A stretch of DNA of 64,000 nt from Gammaproteobacteria bacterium. Lineage in GTDB: Bacteria; Pseudomonadota; Gammaproteobacteria; Xanthomonadales; Marinicellaceae. The notes beneath the pieces are model-generated. The model was given only the letters and a program-made list of their open reading frames with translations, did no database searches and was not told the origin of the DNA. A program made the translations under genes and the position numbers. This document shows positions 1-9,319 of this stretch, piece by piece (within the stretch, counting starts at the first letter, position 1; every line of letters starts with the position of its first letter). The stretch spans positions 156,244 through 220,243 of the forward strand of contig JAWLAO010000005.1 in NCBI GenBank assembly GCA_041395445.1, written 5' to 3'.

Positions 1-1
1 G

Positions 2-298
2 ATGTTGTCCCGATTAAAAATTTCAGAGAACTCGAACTCTAATAACAGTGGTGATACTTTTATTAAATCACTCAGTTATTTAGGCAAGGCTTTACAAGGT
101 AATAAAGATGTTTATGTACTCTCAATTCGATTAAGAGAAGATAAACTGGAAGTTAAAATTCAATCTCAAGACATTTCATCACTCAATGCTTTCCAATCTA
201 ATTTAGAAAAGAATTCATTCGATATGCGTGTGAAAACAGGAACGAGAGACTCCAATAATGATGGAATCTCATCAGTGATTACAATGGAGAGATTGTAA
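2..298 (+). CDS. gspL: Type II secretion protein GspL, C-terminal fragment
   Basis: This is the end of a gene cut by the window edge, so the ATG at base 2 need not be the true start. The 98 residues look like the periplasmic ferredoxin-like domain of GspL: a helix-like stretch, then strands ending in a pattern of alternating hydrophobic residues (LSIRL, LEVKIQ, SSVITMERL). GspL is an inner-membrane scaffold that couples the GspE ATPase to GspM. The assignment rests mainly on the next genes: its TAA shares one base with the ATG of gspM, and gspN follows. Confidence is moderate because only the least conserved end is visible. Confidence 0.7.
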   Translation: MLSRLKISENSNSNNSGDTFIKSLSYLGKALQGNKDVYVLSIRLREDKLEVKIQSQDISSLNAFQSNLEKNSFDMRVKTGTRDSNNDGISSVITMERL

Positions 299-789
299 TG
301 TCGGGAATAACAAATTTAATAAGCAAACTGAGCGATAGTGAACGCAAATTGTTGGTTCGTGGGAGTGTTCTCGTCTTTCTTGCTTTATTTTGGGCATTTG
401 TTTATAAACCCATCAATCAATCCATCGAATCCAAAGAAAAGCATCTGACAGAACTTGAAAATCAATATACCGAAATGCAAAGCTCGCAAGGATTGCTTAG
501 AAAAACAATAAATACAGCAAAAACTCGTGATTTAAGCAAGCCATTTATTTCTTGGGTTGATGGACAATTGCTTAGCAGTGGTTTATCAGATTATGTTTCG
601 CGTTCTGAACCAAAGGATAATCAAACCTTAATTCTGACATTTGAAAATGTCGCATTTGATGAGTTGATTTCGTGGTTACAACCAATGATTAGCCAATATA
701 GTATTAATGTGAGCGAAGCTGATATCAATTTAACTGATAAAACCAATGGTCGTTGTAATGTTAGAATCACATTGGAAGAAAAAATATGA
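298..789 (+). CDS. gspM: Type II secretion protein GspM
   Basis: A 163-residue bitopic membrane protein with the usual GspM layout: a short cytoplasmic N-terminus (about 1-20), one membrane segment (about 23-42), a coiled-coil-like stretch (about 45-75) and a small periplasmic ferredoxin-like domain. GspM binds GspL in the inner-membrane platform of the type II secretion system. The size fits the family (about 160 residues). Its start overlaps the gspL stop by one base and its stop overlaps the gspN start (ATGA), so the three genes are translationally coupled. Recognition is by topology, size and synteny, since the family is poorly conserved. Confidence 0.85.
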   Translation: MSGITNLISKLSDSERKLLVRGSVLVFLALFWAFVYKPINQSIESKEKHLTELENQYTEMQSSQGLLRKTINTAKTRDLSKPFISWVDGQLLSSGLSDYVSRSEPKDNQTLILTFENVAFDELISWLQPMISQYSINVSEADINLTDKTNGRCNVRITLEEKI

Positions 790-1520
790 AGCTGATTAAA
801 TACCTTATCATTCTAATAATTTTATTCGTTTTGGTGATTATATTCACACCTTTAAAACTCTATTATCCGCATATTTCACAACAACTCAGACCGGTTCAAC
901 TTCAAAATATCAGTGGTTCAGCAGTTAAAGGTTCAGCCGAATCGGTAAATTATATTGGTATGAATCTCGGCTCGCTATCTTGGTTAACTTACCCGAGTTC
1001 TTACAATGAATTAACTGTTGATTTTAACCTTGAAAGTCCTCAATATGATTTTCACGGAAAACTCAGTCAGACTCCTTCGGCTCAGATATTGAAAGATTTC
1101 AGAGGAACAATGGACTGGAAGCAGATTGAAAAATTTGTGAATGTTAAATATGGAGAGATTTCAGGATATTTTGATTTTAATTTTCAGACCATCGAAATCA
1201 GAGATGAAAAAATTCATAAAATCATTGGAAAAGCAACGAGTAAAGAACTCAAAATTATCAAGCCAATTCAAAAAGATATCGGAGAAATTGAGATAGATTT
1301 CTCAACGGATACTCCGGCAATCATTGCCGGAGTTGTTAATAGCAAATCCAATGTCATCAATGTCTCAGGAGCCGTTTATATTCATAAAAACCACCGTTGG
1401 GAAGTTAAACTGACATTGATTCCGATGCCGGGAGAATATGAAATTGAATACCTGCTTCAAGGAATTGGTGAGAAACGCCCTGGTGGCGGTCGAATGCTGA
1501 ATTTAGCAGGGTTTTATTAA
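786..1520 (+). CDS. gspN: Type II secretion protein GspN
   Basis: A 244-residue protein with an N-terminal membrane anchor (about residues 4-23) followed by a periplasmic part rich in beta strands, typical of GspN. The N-terminal pattern (LYYPHISQQL, then LQNISGSAVKG and LGSLSWL) is characteristic of the family. GspN is an accessory inner-membrane component found in only some type II systems and usually encoded last in the operon, as here. Its ATG overlaps the gspM stop. The 31-base gap to tgt and lack of an obvious terminator leave open whether tgt is cotranscribed. Confidence 0.85.
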   Translation: MKLIKYLIILIILFVLVIIFTPLKLYYPHISQQLRPVQLQNISGSAVKGSAESVNYIGMNLGSLSWLTYPSSYNELTVDFNLESPQYDFHGKLSQTPSAQILKDFRGTMDWKQIEKFVNVKYGEISGYFDFNFQTIEIRDEKIHKIIGKATSKELKIIKPIQKDIGEIEIDFSTDTPAIIAGVVNSKSNVINVSGAVYIHKNHRWEVKLTLIPMPGEYEIEYLLQGIGEKRPGGGRMLNLAGFY

Positions 1521-1551
1521 ATCGAGCTTTATAAAACTCAAGGAAATCAAT

Positions 1552-2667
1552 TTGAAATTTACACTCAAAAAAACAGATCAGACAATCAATAAAGCTAGAA
1601 GAGGGCAGTTAGACTTTGAGCGTGGCAGTGTACAAACTCCGTGCTTCATGCCGGTTGGAACCTATGGAACTGTTAAAGGCATGACACCGGATGATGTGAA
1701 AGCCATTGGCGCGGAAATCATTCTCGGTAACACTTTTCATCTCATGCTCAGACCCGGAACCGATGTGATTGAAGCACACGGAGATTTGCATGATTTTATG
1801 AATTGGGATAAACCAATTTTGACCGATTCAGGTGGTTTTCAGGTATTTTCGCTGGCAAAACGACGCAAAATTACCGAAGAAGGCGTAACTTTTGCTTCGC
1901 CGGTTGATGGTTCCAGAGTGTTTATGGGACCCGAGGAATCTATGCAAGTCCAGACTAAATTGGGCTCTGATATTGTCATGATTTTTGATGAGTGTACACC
2001 TTACCCAGCGGATGAAAAAACAGCTGCTGAGTCCATGAGATTATCACTTCGTTGGGCAAAACGCTCGAAAGATGCTTTTGATCAAAACAGAAATCCGAAT
2101 GCATTATTTGGAATTGTTCAAGGCGGAATGTATCCTCATCTTCGTGAAGAATCTGCCAAAGGTTTAAGAGAAATAGACTTTCATGGCTTTGCCATTGGAG
2201 GATTATCAGTTGGAGAACCGAAAGATTTACGCGAAAAAGTTTTGAAAGCAACCACTCCATTATTGCCTGAAGACAAACCCAGATATCTGATGGGCGTCGG
2301 CAAGCCCGAAGATATTCTGGAAGCGGTCAAACTCGGTGTTGATATGTTTGACTGTGTCATGCCAACTCGTAATGCTCGTAACGGACATCTTTTTACCTGG
2401 AATGGCGTGGTAAAAATCCGCAATCAAAAATATCAATTTGACACGAAGCCACTGGATGAAAATTGTGGATGTTACACCTGTCAAAATTATTCAAAATCCT
2501 ATCTTCGTCATTTGGATAAATGCAAAGAAATATTAGGATCACATTTAAATACGATTCATAACTTATTCTTTTATCAGGATTTTATGAAAGCTATCAGAAA
2601 AGCCATTGAGGAAGATAATCTCCAGGAGTTTTCTGATTCTTATTATCAGAGAATTCAGAATAGCTGA
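1552..2667 (+). CDS. tgt: tRNA-guanine(34) transglycosylase
   Basis: A 371-residue enzyme that swaps guanine for preQ1 at position 34 of tRNAs with GUN anticodons, a step of queuosine synthesis. Seen: the N-terminal ARRGQLDFERGSVQTPCFMP block, the DSGGFQVFSLA motif with a catalytic Asp, DMFDCVMPTRNARNGH around the nucleophilic Asp, and zinc ligands C-x-C-x2-C near 304-309 with a later His. Length matches E. coli Tgt (375). The start is a TTG preceded by AAGGAAA at a good distance; the family N-terminus begins exactly there. queA and yajC-secDF, common neighbours, are not adjacent. Confidence 0.97.
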   Translation: MKFTLKKTDQTINKARRGQLDFERGSVQTPCFMPVGTYGTVKGMTPDDVKAIGAEIILGNTFHLMLRPGTDVIEAHGDLHDFMNWDKPILTDSGGFQVFSLAKRRKITEEGVTFASPVDGSRVFMGPEESMQVQTKLGSDIVMIFDECTPYPADEKTAAESMRLSLRWAKRSKDAFDQNRNPNALFGIVQGGMYPHLREESAKGLREIDFHGFAIGGLSVGEPKDLREKVLKATTPLLPEDKPRYLMGVGKPEDILEAVKLGVDMFDCVMPTRNARNGHLFTWNGVVKIRNQKYQFDTKPLDENCGCYTCQNYSKSYLRHLDKCKEILGSHLNTIHNLFFYQDFMKAIRKAIEEDNLQEFSDSYYQRIQNS

Positions 2668-2708
2668 TTGAGAATCTGCAAATACTACTTATTAAATCGG
2701 TAATCAGG

Positions 2709-2714
2709 TATAAT
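2709..2714 (+). promoter_or_regulatory. Putative -10 box of the acetyl-CoA acetyltransferase gene
   Basis: A perfect TATAAT lies 37 bases before the ATG of the thiolase gene, just after tgt ends. No convincing -35 hexamer is seen at 16-18 bases upstream. The same CAGGTATAAT string occurs before sucA. Treat it as a candidate only. Confidence 0.35.
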
Positions 2715-2751
2715 TCATCCCGTTTGAATTTATATATCCTAGAGATTACTA

Positions 2752-3927
2752 ATGACTAAAAATGTTTATATCGTTGGTGCTAAACGCACGGCTATCGGTT
2801 CATTTCAAGGGCAATTTGCAAATACACCATCTCCCCAATTAGGTTCAGTAGCTATTAAAGCCGCTATGGAACAATCTGGACTGGATACGGTTGATGAAGC
2901 ATTGATTGGTTGTGTTTTACCAGCCGGATTAGGTCAAGCGCCTGCCAGACAAGCGGTTTTAGGAGCCGGTTTGGATAAATCTGTGACTTGTACTACGGTC
3001 AACAAAGTCTGTGGTTCAGGTATGAAAACGGTGATGATGGCTCATGATATCATTAAAGCTGGCTCAGTTGATACAGCAATCGCAGGTGGTATTGAATCCA
3101 TGACATTAGCTCCTTATCTGCTACCCAATGCACGTAGTGGTTATCGTATGGGTCATGTGCAAACTCTGGATCACATGTTTTATGACGGTTTGCAAAATCC
3201 TTATGACAACAACATGATGGGTGTTTTTGCCGAAACCTGTGCCGACAAGTACACTTTTAGCCGTGAAGAACAAGATGCTTTCTCAGCGGAATCGGTGAAA
3301 CGCTCAATGGCAGCAATGCAATCAGGAGCTTTTGATGAAGAAATTGCCGAAGTGGTGGTGAAAGACCGCAAAGGCGATATTATTGTAAACAAAGACGAAG
3401 AACCACCGCGTTGCAATCTGGATAAAATTCCAACACTTCGTCCGGCTTTCCGCCGTGAAAATGGCACAGTCACAGCAGCCAATGCTTCAAAAATATCTGA
3501 TGGAGCATCTATGATGATTCTGGCATCTGATGAAGTTGTCGAAAAAAACAATCTGCAACCGTTGGCGAAAATCGTTGGGCATTCCACTTACGCCCAAGAA
3601 CCGGAATGGTTCACAACCGCACCGGTTTTAGCCATTAAAAAGCTGATGGATAAGTTGAATTGGACTGTGGAAGATGTTGATTTATTTGAAATTAATGAAG
3701 CATTCGCCGTGGTAACAATGGCTGCTATGAAAGAATTAAATATTCCTCATGAAAAAGTCAATGTTCATGGTGGAGCTTGTGCCTTAGGACATCCCATCGG
3801 CGCTAGTGGCAACCGAATACTCGTGACATTACTTTATGCTCTGAAACAAAAGGGTCTCAAACGCGGTATTGCCAGCCTATGCATCGGTGGTGGCGAAGCG
3901 ACAGCTGTTGCCATCGAAATTGTTTGA
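2752..3927 (+). CDS. Acetyl-CoA C-acetyltransferase (thiolase)
   Basis: A 391-residue thiolase. The three catalytic positions are present: nucleophilic Cys87 in NKVCGSGMK, His347 in GGACALGHPIGASGN and Cys377 in CIGGGEA. Length and the first residues (YIVGAKRTAIGSFQG) fit the degradative/biosynthetic thiolase II group (AtoB/PhaA), which joins or splits acetoacetyl-CoA. With the acyl-CoA dehydrogenase at 60.3 kb and the CoA-transferase at 28 kb it suggests active fatty-acid or short-chain acyl-CoA use, but those genes are not linked. It stands alone with its own likely promoter, followed by a hairpin at 3961. Confidence 0.95.
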   Translation: MTKNVYIVGAKRTAIGSFQGQFANTPSPQLGSVAIKAAMEQSGLDTVDEALIGCVLPAGLGQAPARQAVLGAGLDKSVTCTTVNKVCGSGMKTVMMAHDIIKAGSVDTAIAGGIESMTLAPYLLPNARSGYRMGHVQTLDHMFYDGLQNPYDNNMMGVFAETCADKYTFSREEQDAFSAESVKRSMAAMQSGAFDEEIAEVVVKDRKGDIIVNKDEEPPRCNLDKIPTLRPAFRRENGTVTAANASKISDGASMMILASDEVVEKNNLQPLAKIVGHSTYAQEPEWFTTAPVLAIKKLMDKLNWTVEDVDLFEINEAFAVVTMAAMKELNIPHEKVNVHGGACALGHPIGASGNRILVTLLYALKQKGLKRGIASLCIGGGEATAVAIEIV

Positions 3928-3960
3928 TTTTTTGAATAAAATGTAAGTTTTTAATACGTC

Positions 3961-3983
3961 ATTACCCGGCTTGGCCGGGTAAT
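3961..3983. terminator. 10-bp hairpin after the thiolase gene
   Basis: ATTACCCGGC, loop TTG, GCCGGGTAAT: a perfect 10-bp stem. No clear T-run follows on the plus strand, so it may be a weak terminator or a stability element. A related hairpin with the same ATTACCC/GGGTAAT arms lies at 6475-6497, so the FG-GAP gene sits between two similar hairpins. Confidence 0.5.
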
Positions 3984-4011
3984 CTAAAATGAAATTTGAC
4001 CGAGAGAGAAT

Positions 4012-6448
4012 ATGTTTAATCGTCATAAAATAAAACCATTCATAATATTAGCATTAATATTTGTATCATTCTTGGCACTTGCCAATGATTTCGACAAACA
4101 AAGACCTGCCGGAGTTGATGATAAACAATGGTCGTCTTTGAAATCGGCTGTGCAGGAAGCGAAGTTGTTGCCAACTCCCGAGGGGATTGGGGGAACTTCC
4201 GATAGATTTGGCTATTCTGTTGCATTAGATGGTGAAAGAGCATTAGTAGGAGCTACTGGAATTATTAGTGATATGGGTGCTGTTTTTGTATATGATTTTA
4301 ATGGCTCAAGTTGGCATCAGACGGCTATTTTACAACCTTCAGATGGTTTGTTGAGATATCAATTTGGGTGTTCTGTTAGTTTATCAGGTAATCATGCTTT
4401 AGTTGGATCTTGTTCTAAACATATTGGACATCCTTATGGATCAGCTTATATATTTGATTTTGATGGAAAAATTGGAATCAAAGTTATAAACTAATTAGTT
4501 CGGATGGAGGAAGCTGATGATAATTTTGGTATTTCATTAAGTATATTAGGAAATCATATCTTATTGGAACTCCTTATGATGATGATAATGGATATTCTTC
4601 TGGTTCAGCTTATATCTTCGAGTATGTGAGTAATAACTGGATACAAAGTCAGAAATTAATAATTCTGATAGTTCTGCAAATGATTGGTTTGGTCATCTGT
4701 AAGTTTGTCTAATGATACATAATAGTGCTAACAAAGCCTAATTTGAATGATATAGATTCAGGTTCTGTTTACGTTTTTGACTATGATGGAAAAGTCTGGA
4801 TAGACAATAATAAATTAACAGCAATGATGGTGATATGCGAGGTTTGGTTCTTCAGTTAGTATTAATGGGAATCATATATTGATTGGAGCAATTGGATGAA
4901 AATAAATCTGGTATTAGATCTGGTTCTGCATATATTTTTGAATTAGTGATGGGAGGAATGGTTACAGTCTTCAAAAAGTTAATGGCAAGTGATGGTGCAT
5001 TTGGTGACTCATTTTGGTATTTCAGTATCATTAATCTCACAAAAGCACTAATTGGAGCATATGGAGATAACAATCCTAGTAAGTGGATCAGTTTATGTAT
5101 TTAGAATGAACAGAATATTGGATTGAAAGTAAAAATTTTATTGCAAATAATTTAGACCCATATGATTATTTCGGTTATTCAGTTAGTTTATCTGGAAAAG
5201 CAATAATTGGAGCTGATTACAATGATGAGTCATATGGCTCTGCTTATGTTTTGATGTATGATAGATAATCAATGGTTAAATACTCAAAAGTTAACTGCTA
5301 AAGGAGGTTGCATATGATTTTTGGTAATTCTGTAAGTTTATCAGGAAATAGAGCTTTAATTGGTGCATATTCTGATGATGATAGTGGAGGTTCTGCTTAC
5401 ATTTTTGAATATGATGGGCCAGATGGAGTCTTGCAAAAAGCTTGAAGTTAATAGTATTTTTTCTGATTTTGGATATTCTGTTAGCATATTGAATGATTGG
5501 GCCTTGATAGGTGCTCCAAAAGATACAAGCAACGGTCAAGGTAGAGGTGCAGCTTATTTATATAATTTTGATGGAAATCATTGGAATCAAATTCATCAAT
5601 TAAGAGCATCTGATGGAGAATCAAGTGATCAATTTGGAGATGCAGTAAGCTTATCAGAAAATTGGGCATTAGTTGGAAATCCTGCAGATAATTATAATGG
5701 ATCATATTCTGGGTCAGTTTATGTTTTTAGTTTTGATACCAATAATTGGACTCAGGAACAAAAACTTATTGGATTCGATATTGTTTCAGGCGATTCATTT
5801 GGATCGGTTAGTCAAGATGATATGATGGTTCGTCTTCCGGTTCAGCTTATGATGATGATTTTGTAGCGAATCAGGGTCAATCCTAAATATTAACAATCAG
5901 ATGACGGAAGCAATTTTGGAAATCTGTATCAGAATGCTGATAGAATTCTAATAGGGGCTTTTAATGATATTAGACCTGGTATCTCGGGATCGGCATATAT
6001 ATTTGATTATGATGGAAATAATTGGAGTGAAACTCAAAAATTAACAGCAATGGAAGATGGTGGGATATTAAGTCTAGATTTCGGTTATACAGTAAGTTTA
6101 AATGAAGGAAGAGCTGTAATTGGAGCATTTACTTATACCGATGAAGACTATACCTATTTGGGTTTAGCATATGTTTTTGACAGAGTTGGAAACGATTGGC
6201 TTCAAACTCGTACATTATCAACTGAGTATGAATCTTTATTCGCAATTCCCGGTGTGCATGGGGGGGGAGGGATCAGTTTATCTCAGGATCGATTGGTAAT
6301 AGGTGTGCCATTATCTAATGAGTATGGAACAGGTTCGGGTTCTGCCTATGTCTATTATGTGGGTGACGATTTAATATTTACTAATAGTTTTGAAGAAATT
6401 GATGACCTCATCTTCCAAAACGGTTTTGAAGAAATCGTACCAAAGTAG
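4012..6448 (+). pseudogene. FG-GAP beta-propeller secreted protein, frameshifted
   Basis: Starts at ATG 4012 with a signal peptide (hydrophobic core IILALIFVSFLALA) and reads openly to 4494. It then shifts frame several times before reading again at 4883-5104, 5360-5866 and 6050-6448. Translating across the breaks gives about 14 FG-GAP/integrin-alpha-like units of the form FGxSVSLSGxxALVGA, spaced roughly 165 bases. The tail carries two DLIF-x-N-[GS]FE copies. The product would be a large exported beta-propeller, perhaps for adhesion. Repaired translations remain coherent, so the indels are recent or are sequence errors; several lie in A-runs, for example near 4472 where the repeat expects one more A. 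Confidence 0.8.
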
Positions 6449-6474
6449 ATTTTAGAATTAGTCGAGTTTTCTTG

Positions 6475-6497
6475 ATTACCCAATCAAGTTGGGTAAT
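6475..6497 (+). terminator. Hairpin after the FG-GAP gene
   Basis: ATTACCCAA, loop TCAAG, TTGGGTAAT: a 9-bp perfect stem 26 bases past the FG-GAP stop, followed within 12 bases by a short T-run (attagttttt). Plausible rho-independent terminator with the same arms as the hairpin at 3961. Confidence 0.6.
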
Positions 6498-6600
6498 GAT
6501 ATTAGTTTTTAAATCTGAGATTCTTCGGCTCGTTTCACTCGCTCAGAATGACAGTTTTTTCGCTGTGGTCGCAGTGTCGCTGTGCGAGGTTTTAGATTTA

Positions 6601-6633
6601 AAAAGGGTCAGACCGCTGGTGTCAGACCCTTTT
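6601..6633. terminator. Bidirectional terminator hairpin (GGGTCAGAC type)
   Basis: AAAAGGGTC pairs with GACCCTTTT, with an inner ACC/GGT pairing around a GCT loop. It lies between the convergent FG-GAP gene and lpd, with A/T flanks on both strands, so it could end transcription from both sides. The GGGTCAGAC core recurs in the hairpin at 59419 and, more loosely, near 46000. Confidence 0.6.
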
Positions 6634-6634
6634 A

Positions 6635-6698
6635 ACACACCCCTGAATCCCCTCTCAAGAGGGGACGATTTGAGTTTTGAATCTCCTCTCGAGAGGGG
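6635..6698. repeat. Two dispersed palindromes, CCCCTCTCRAGAGGGG type
   Basis: CCCCTCTCAAGAGGGG at 6649-6664 preceded by ACACACCCCTGA, and a second copy TCCTCTCGAGAGGGGA at 6683-6698. The same unit recurs at 36465-36480 and inside hsdS at 46651-46666. It looks like a REP-type genome repeat. Confidence 0.75.
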
Positions 6699-6707
6699 AT
6701 TTGTTCA

Positions 6708-8135
6708 TCAATTCATCTTATGAATCGCTCTTTTATCAACACTGAGAGCGGCTTCGTGGACGGCTTCGGAGAGTGTTGGGTGAGCATGGATGATTCTTGC
6801 CAGATCTTCAGCACAGCCCTGGAATTCCATGGTGACAACACATTCTGCAATCAGTTCGGAGGCATTAGCACCAACGATATGAGCACCGAGTAGGGTATCG
6901 GTTTCTTTATCAGCAATCAGTTTGACCATTCCTTCAGGTTGGTTCATGGCTACAGCACGACCGATGGCTGCGAAAGGGAAAGTTCCGACATTGTATTGGA
7001 CGCCTTCTTCTTTGAGTTGTTCTTCAGTTTTACCAACCCAGGCGATTTCCGGTTCGGTGTAAATCACCCAGGGAACCGTATTGAAGTCAATGTGTCCGTG
7101 TTGTCCGGCAATGCGTTCGGCAACGGCAATACCTTCCTCAGAGGCTTTGTGAGCCAGCATAGGTCCACGAACCGCATCACCGATCGCCCAGATGTTTGCA
7201 GCAGTCGTTTGGCTTAAATCATTGACCTGAATTTGTCCGCGATCGGTGAGTTCAACTCCACAGCCTTGAGCAAGCAGGTTCTCAGTATTGGCTTTTCTGC
7301 CAACAGCGACCAGAAGTTTATCGAATGTTTCGGTGTGTTTTTCACCATTTTTTTCGTAAACCACTTCAACTTGGTTGTTTTTGACTTCAGCAGATTTTAC
7401 AAATGTGCTGAGACGAATGTCCATTTTTTGTTTTTTGAATTCTCTGGCTGCAACTTTAGCAATGGCTTGGTCGGCTGCACCCAGCAGTTTATCCATGGCT
7501 TCAAAAATAACGATTTCTGAACCGAGTCTGCCCCATACACTTGCCATTTCCAGACCAATTACACCGGCACCGATGATTCCCAGTCTTTTTGGGGTTTCTT
7601 CGATATTCAATGCACCTTCGTTATCGACAATAAATTGATTATCGACATCAACATTAGGGATAGAAAAGGGTTTTGAACCGCTGGCAATAATGATATTTTT
7701 TGCAGAGACTGTTTTGACTTTATCGCCTTGAGTGAGTTTGACTTGATTGTCCGCAAGGATTGTACCTGTGGCGTGAACCGCTTGGACTTTATTCGCCTTA
7801 AACAATCCGGCAATACCACCGGTGAATTGCTTAACGATTTTGTCTTTGCGGTCAATCATGGTTTTGACATCTATTTGAGCATTTTCAAAAGTGATTCCGT
7901 GATTTTTGTAGTCATGTTGCATGTGTGCGAAGTTTTTACTGGAATCCAATAAGGCTTTTGAGGGAATACAGCCTACATTGAGACAAGTTCCGCCCAAAGC
8001 CGGTTTTCCGTCTTTTCCGATGTTGTTATCGACACATAACGTACTCATTCCTAATTGAGCAGCTCGAATAGCAGCCACATATCCGCCGGGACCACCACCA
8101 ATAACTACGACATCATATTGTTCTTGTTCTGACAT
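6708..8135 (-). CDS. lpd: Dihydrolipoyl dehydrogenase (E3)
   Basis: A 475-residue FAD enzyme that reoxidises dihydrolipoamide of the 2-oxoacid dehydrogenase complexes. Seen: the N-terminal FAD site GGGPGGYVAAIRAAQ, the redox disulfide CLNVGC (Cys51/Cys56), the NAD site GIIGAGVIGLE, and the C-terminal His-Glu pair in HAHPTLSEAVHE. Length fits the family. It is the last gene of sucA-sucB-lpd, 17 bases after sucB, so this copy most likely serves 2-oxoglutarate dehydrogenase. The short region beyond its stop holds repeats and a terminator. Confidence 0.98.
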   Translation of the reverse strand: MSEQEQYDVVVIGGGPGGYVAAIRAAQLGMSTLCVDNNIGKDGKPALGGTCLNVGCIPSKALLDSSKNFAHMQHDYKNHGITFENAQIDVKTMIDRKDKIVKQFTGGIAGLFKANKVQAVHATGTILADNQVKLTQGDKVKTVSAKNIIIASGSKPFSIPNVDVDNQFIVDNEGALNIEETPKRLGIIGAGVIGLEMASVWGRLGSEIVIFEAMDKLLGAADQAIAKVAAREFKKQKMDIRLSTFVKSAEVKNNQVEVVYEKNGEKHTETFDKLLVAVGRKANTENLLAQGCGVELTDRGQIQVNDLSQTTAANIWAIGDAVRGPMLAHKASEEGIAVAERIAGQHGHIDFNTVPWVIYTEPEIAWVGKTEEQLKEEGVQYNVGTFPFAAIGRAVAMNQPEGMVKLIADKETDTLLGAHIVGANASELIAECVVTMEFQGCAEDLARIIHAHPTLSEAVHEAALSVDKRAIHKMN

Positions 8136-8152
8136 TTTCTTCTCCTTTTAAC

Positions 8153-9316
8153 TTACAGATTGAGTAACATACGCGCCGGATCTTCCAGAGCTTCTTTAAC
8201 AGCAACCAGGAATTGAACCGCATCTTTGCCGTCAATAATTCGGTGATCATAAGTCAATGCTAGATACATCATCGGACGAGCAACAATTTCACCATCAACA
8301 ACAACAGGACGTTGTTTAATTGTGTGCATACCTAAGATTGCACTTTGCGGAGTGTTGAGAATCGGTGTAGACATCAATGATCCAAAAGTTCCGCCATTAG
8401 TGATTGTGAATGTTCCTCCTTGAAGGTCTTCCATTGCTAACTTACCATCTTTGGCAGCAATAGCAAAATCGCGAATTCCGCCGTCAATATCAGCCAGGGA
8501 CATGGATGCGGCATTTTTCAAAACAGGAACAACAAGTCCTCTTGGAGAAGCAACAGCAATTCCGATGTTGTGCATTTTGTGGTAAATGATGTCCGTACCT
8601 TCAGTTGAGGCATTGATGATTGGGAATTTCTTCAATGATTCTGTCACTGCTTTGACAAAGAATGACATTAAGCCCAACTTAACACCGTGTTTGGCGATAA
8701 ATTCTTCTTTGTATTTGGAACGAATATCCATCACTGCTTGTAAATCGACTTCATTAAAAGAAGTCAGCATTGCTGCTGTGGACTGAGCATCGACCATGCG
8801 TTGAGCAATTTTCTGGCGCAAACGACTCATTGGAACTCTTTCTTCCGTTGGAGTGTTGGCTACAGCAACAGCATCCGGTTTGGTGATACGACCACCACGA
8901 CCTGTTCCTTTCACTTGCGAAGCATCAATGTCATTTTCTGCCATGATTTTTCGAGCTGATGGACTTGCACCTGTGGTATTTGTTGATTGTGGTGCAGGAG
9001 CAGCAGCCGGAGGAGGTGTTGCCGGTTTTGCCAGAGTTTGAGGAGCTTCAGTTTTTTCCTCTGTTGCTGTCGGTGCTTCACCTTCTTCAAAAATAGCTAA
9101 GACTTCATCTGAGCCAACAGTTTCGCCCTCCGGTTTGATAATTTCTTTGATATAGCCGTCAACCGGTGCCGGGACTTCCAACACAACTTTATCGGTTTCC
9201 AAGTCAACCATGTTGTCATCTCTGGCAACAAAGTCCCCAACTTTTTTATGCCAGCTTGCTACTGTTGCATCGGTTACAGATTCCGGTAATACAGGAACTT
9301 TAACTTCAATACTCAT
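8153..9316 (-). CDS. sucB: Dihydrolipoyllysine succinyltransferase (E2 of 2-oxoglutarate dehydrogenase)
   Basis: A 387-residue E2. One lipoyl domain is at the N-terminus with the lipoylated Lys43 in DLETDKVVLEV. A flexible Ala/Pro linker follows (about 80-115), then a peripheral-subunit-binding domain starting SPSARKIMAEND, then the catalytic acyltransferase domain ending in the active-site TYDHRIIDGKDAVQF (His and Asp). The single lipoyl domain and the succinyl-type catalytic sequence favour SucB over pyruvate AceF. sucA ends three bases upstream and lpd starts 17 bases downstream. Confidence 0.97.
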   Translation of the reverse strand: MSIEVKVPVLPESVTDATVASWHKKVGDFVARDDNMVDLETDKVVLEVPAPVDGYIKEIIKPEGETVGSDEVLAIFEEGEAPTATEEKTEAPQTLAKPATPPPAAAPAPQSTNTTGASPSARKIMAENDIDASQVKGTGRGGRITKPDAVAVANTPTEERVPMSRLRQKIAQRMVDAQSTAAMLTSFNEVDLQAVMDIRSKYKEEFIAKHGVKLGLMSFFVKAVTESLKKFPIINASTEGTDIIYHKMHNIGIAVASPRGLVVPVLKNAASMSLADIDGGIRDFAIAAKDGKLAMEDLQGGTFTITNGGTFGSLMSTPILNTPQSAILGMHTIKQRPVVVDGEIVARPMMYLALTYDHRIIDGKDAVQFLVAVKEALEDPARMLLNL

Positions 9317-9319
9317 TTG

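Noticed and set aside
2260..2484. Minus-strand frames within tgt and other long core genes
   Set aside because: They lie fully inside well-identified genes, lack start signals and match no family; they are shadows.
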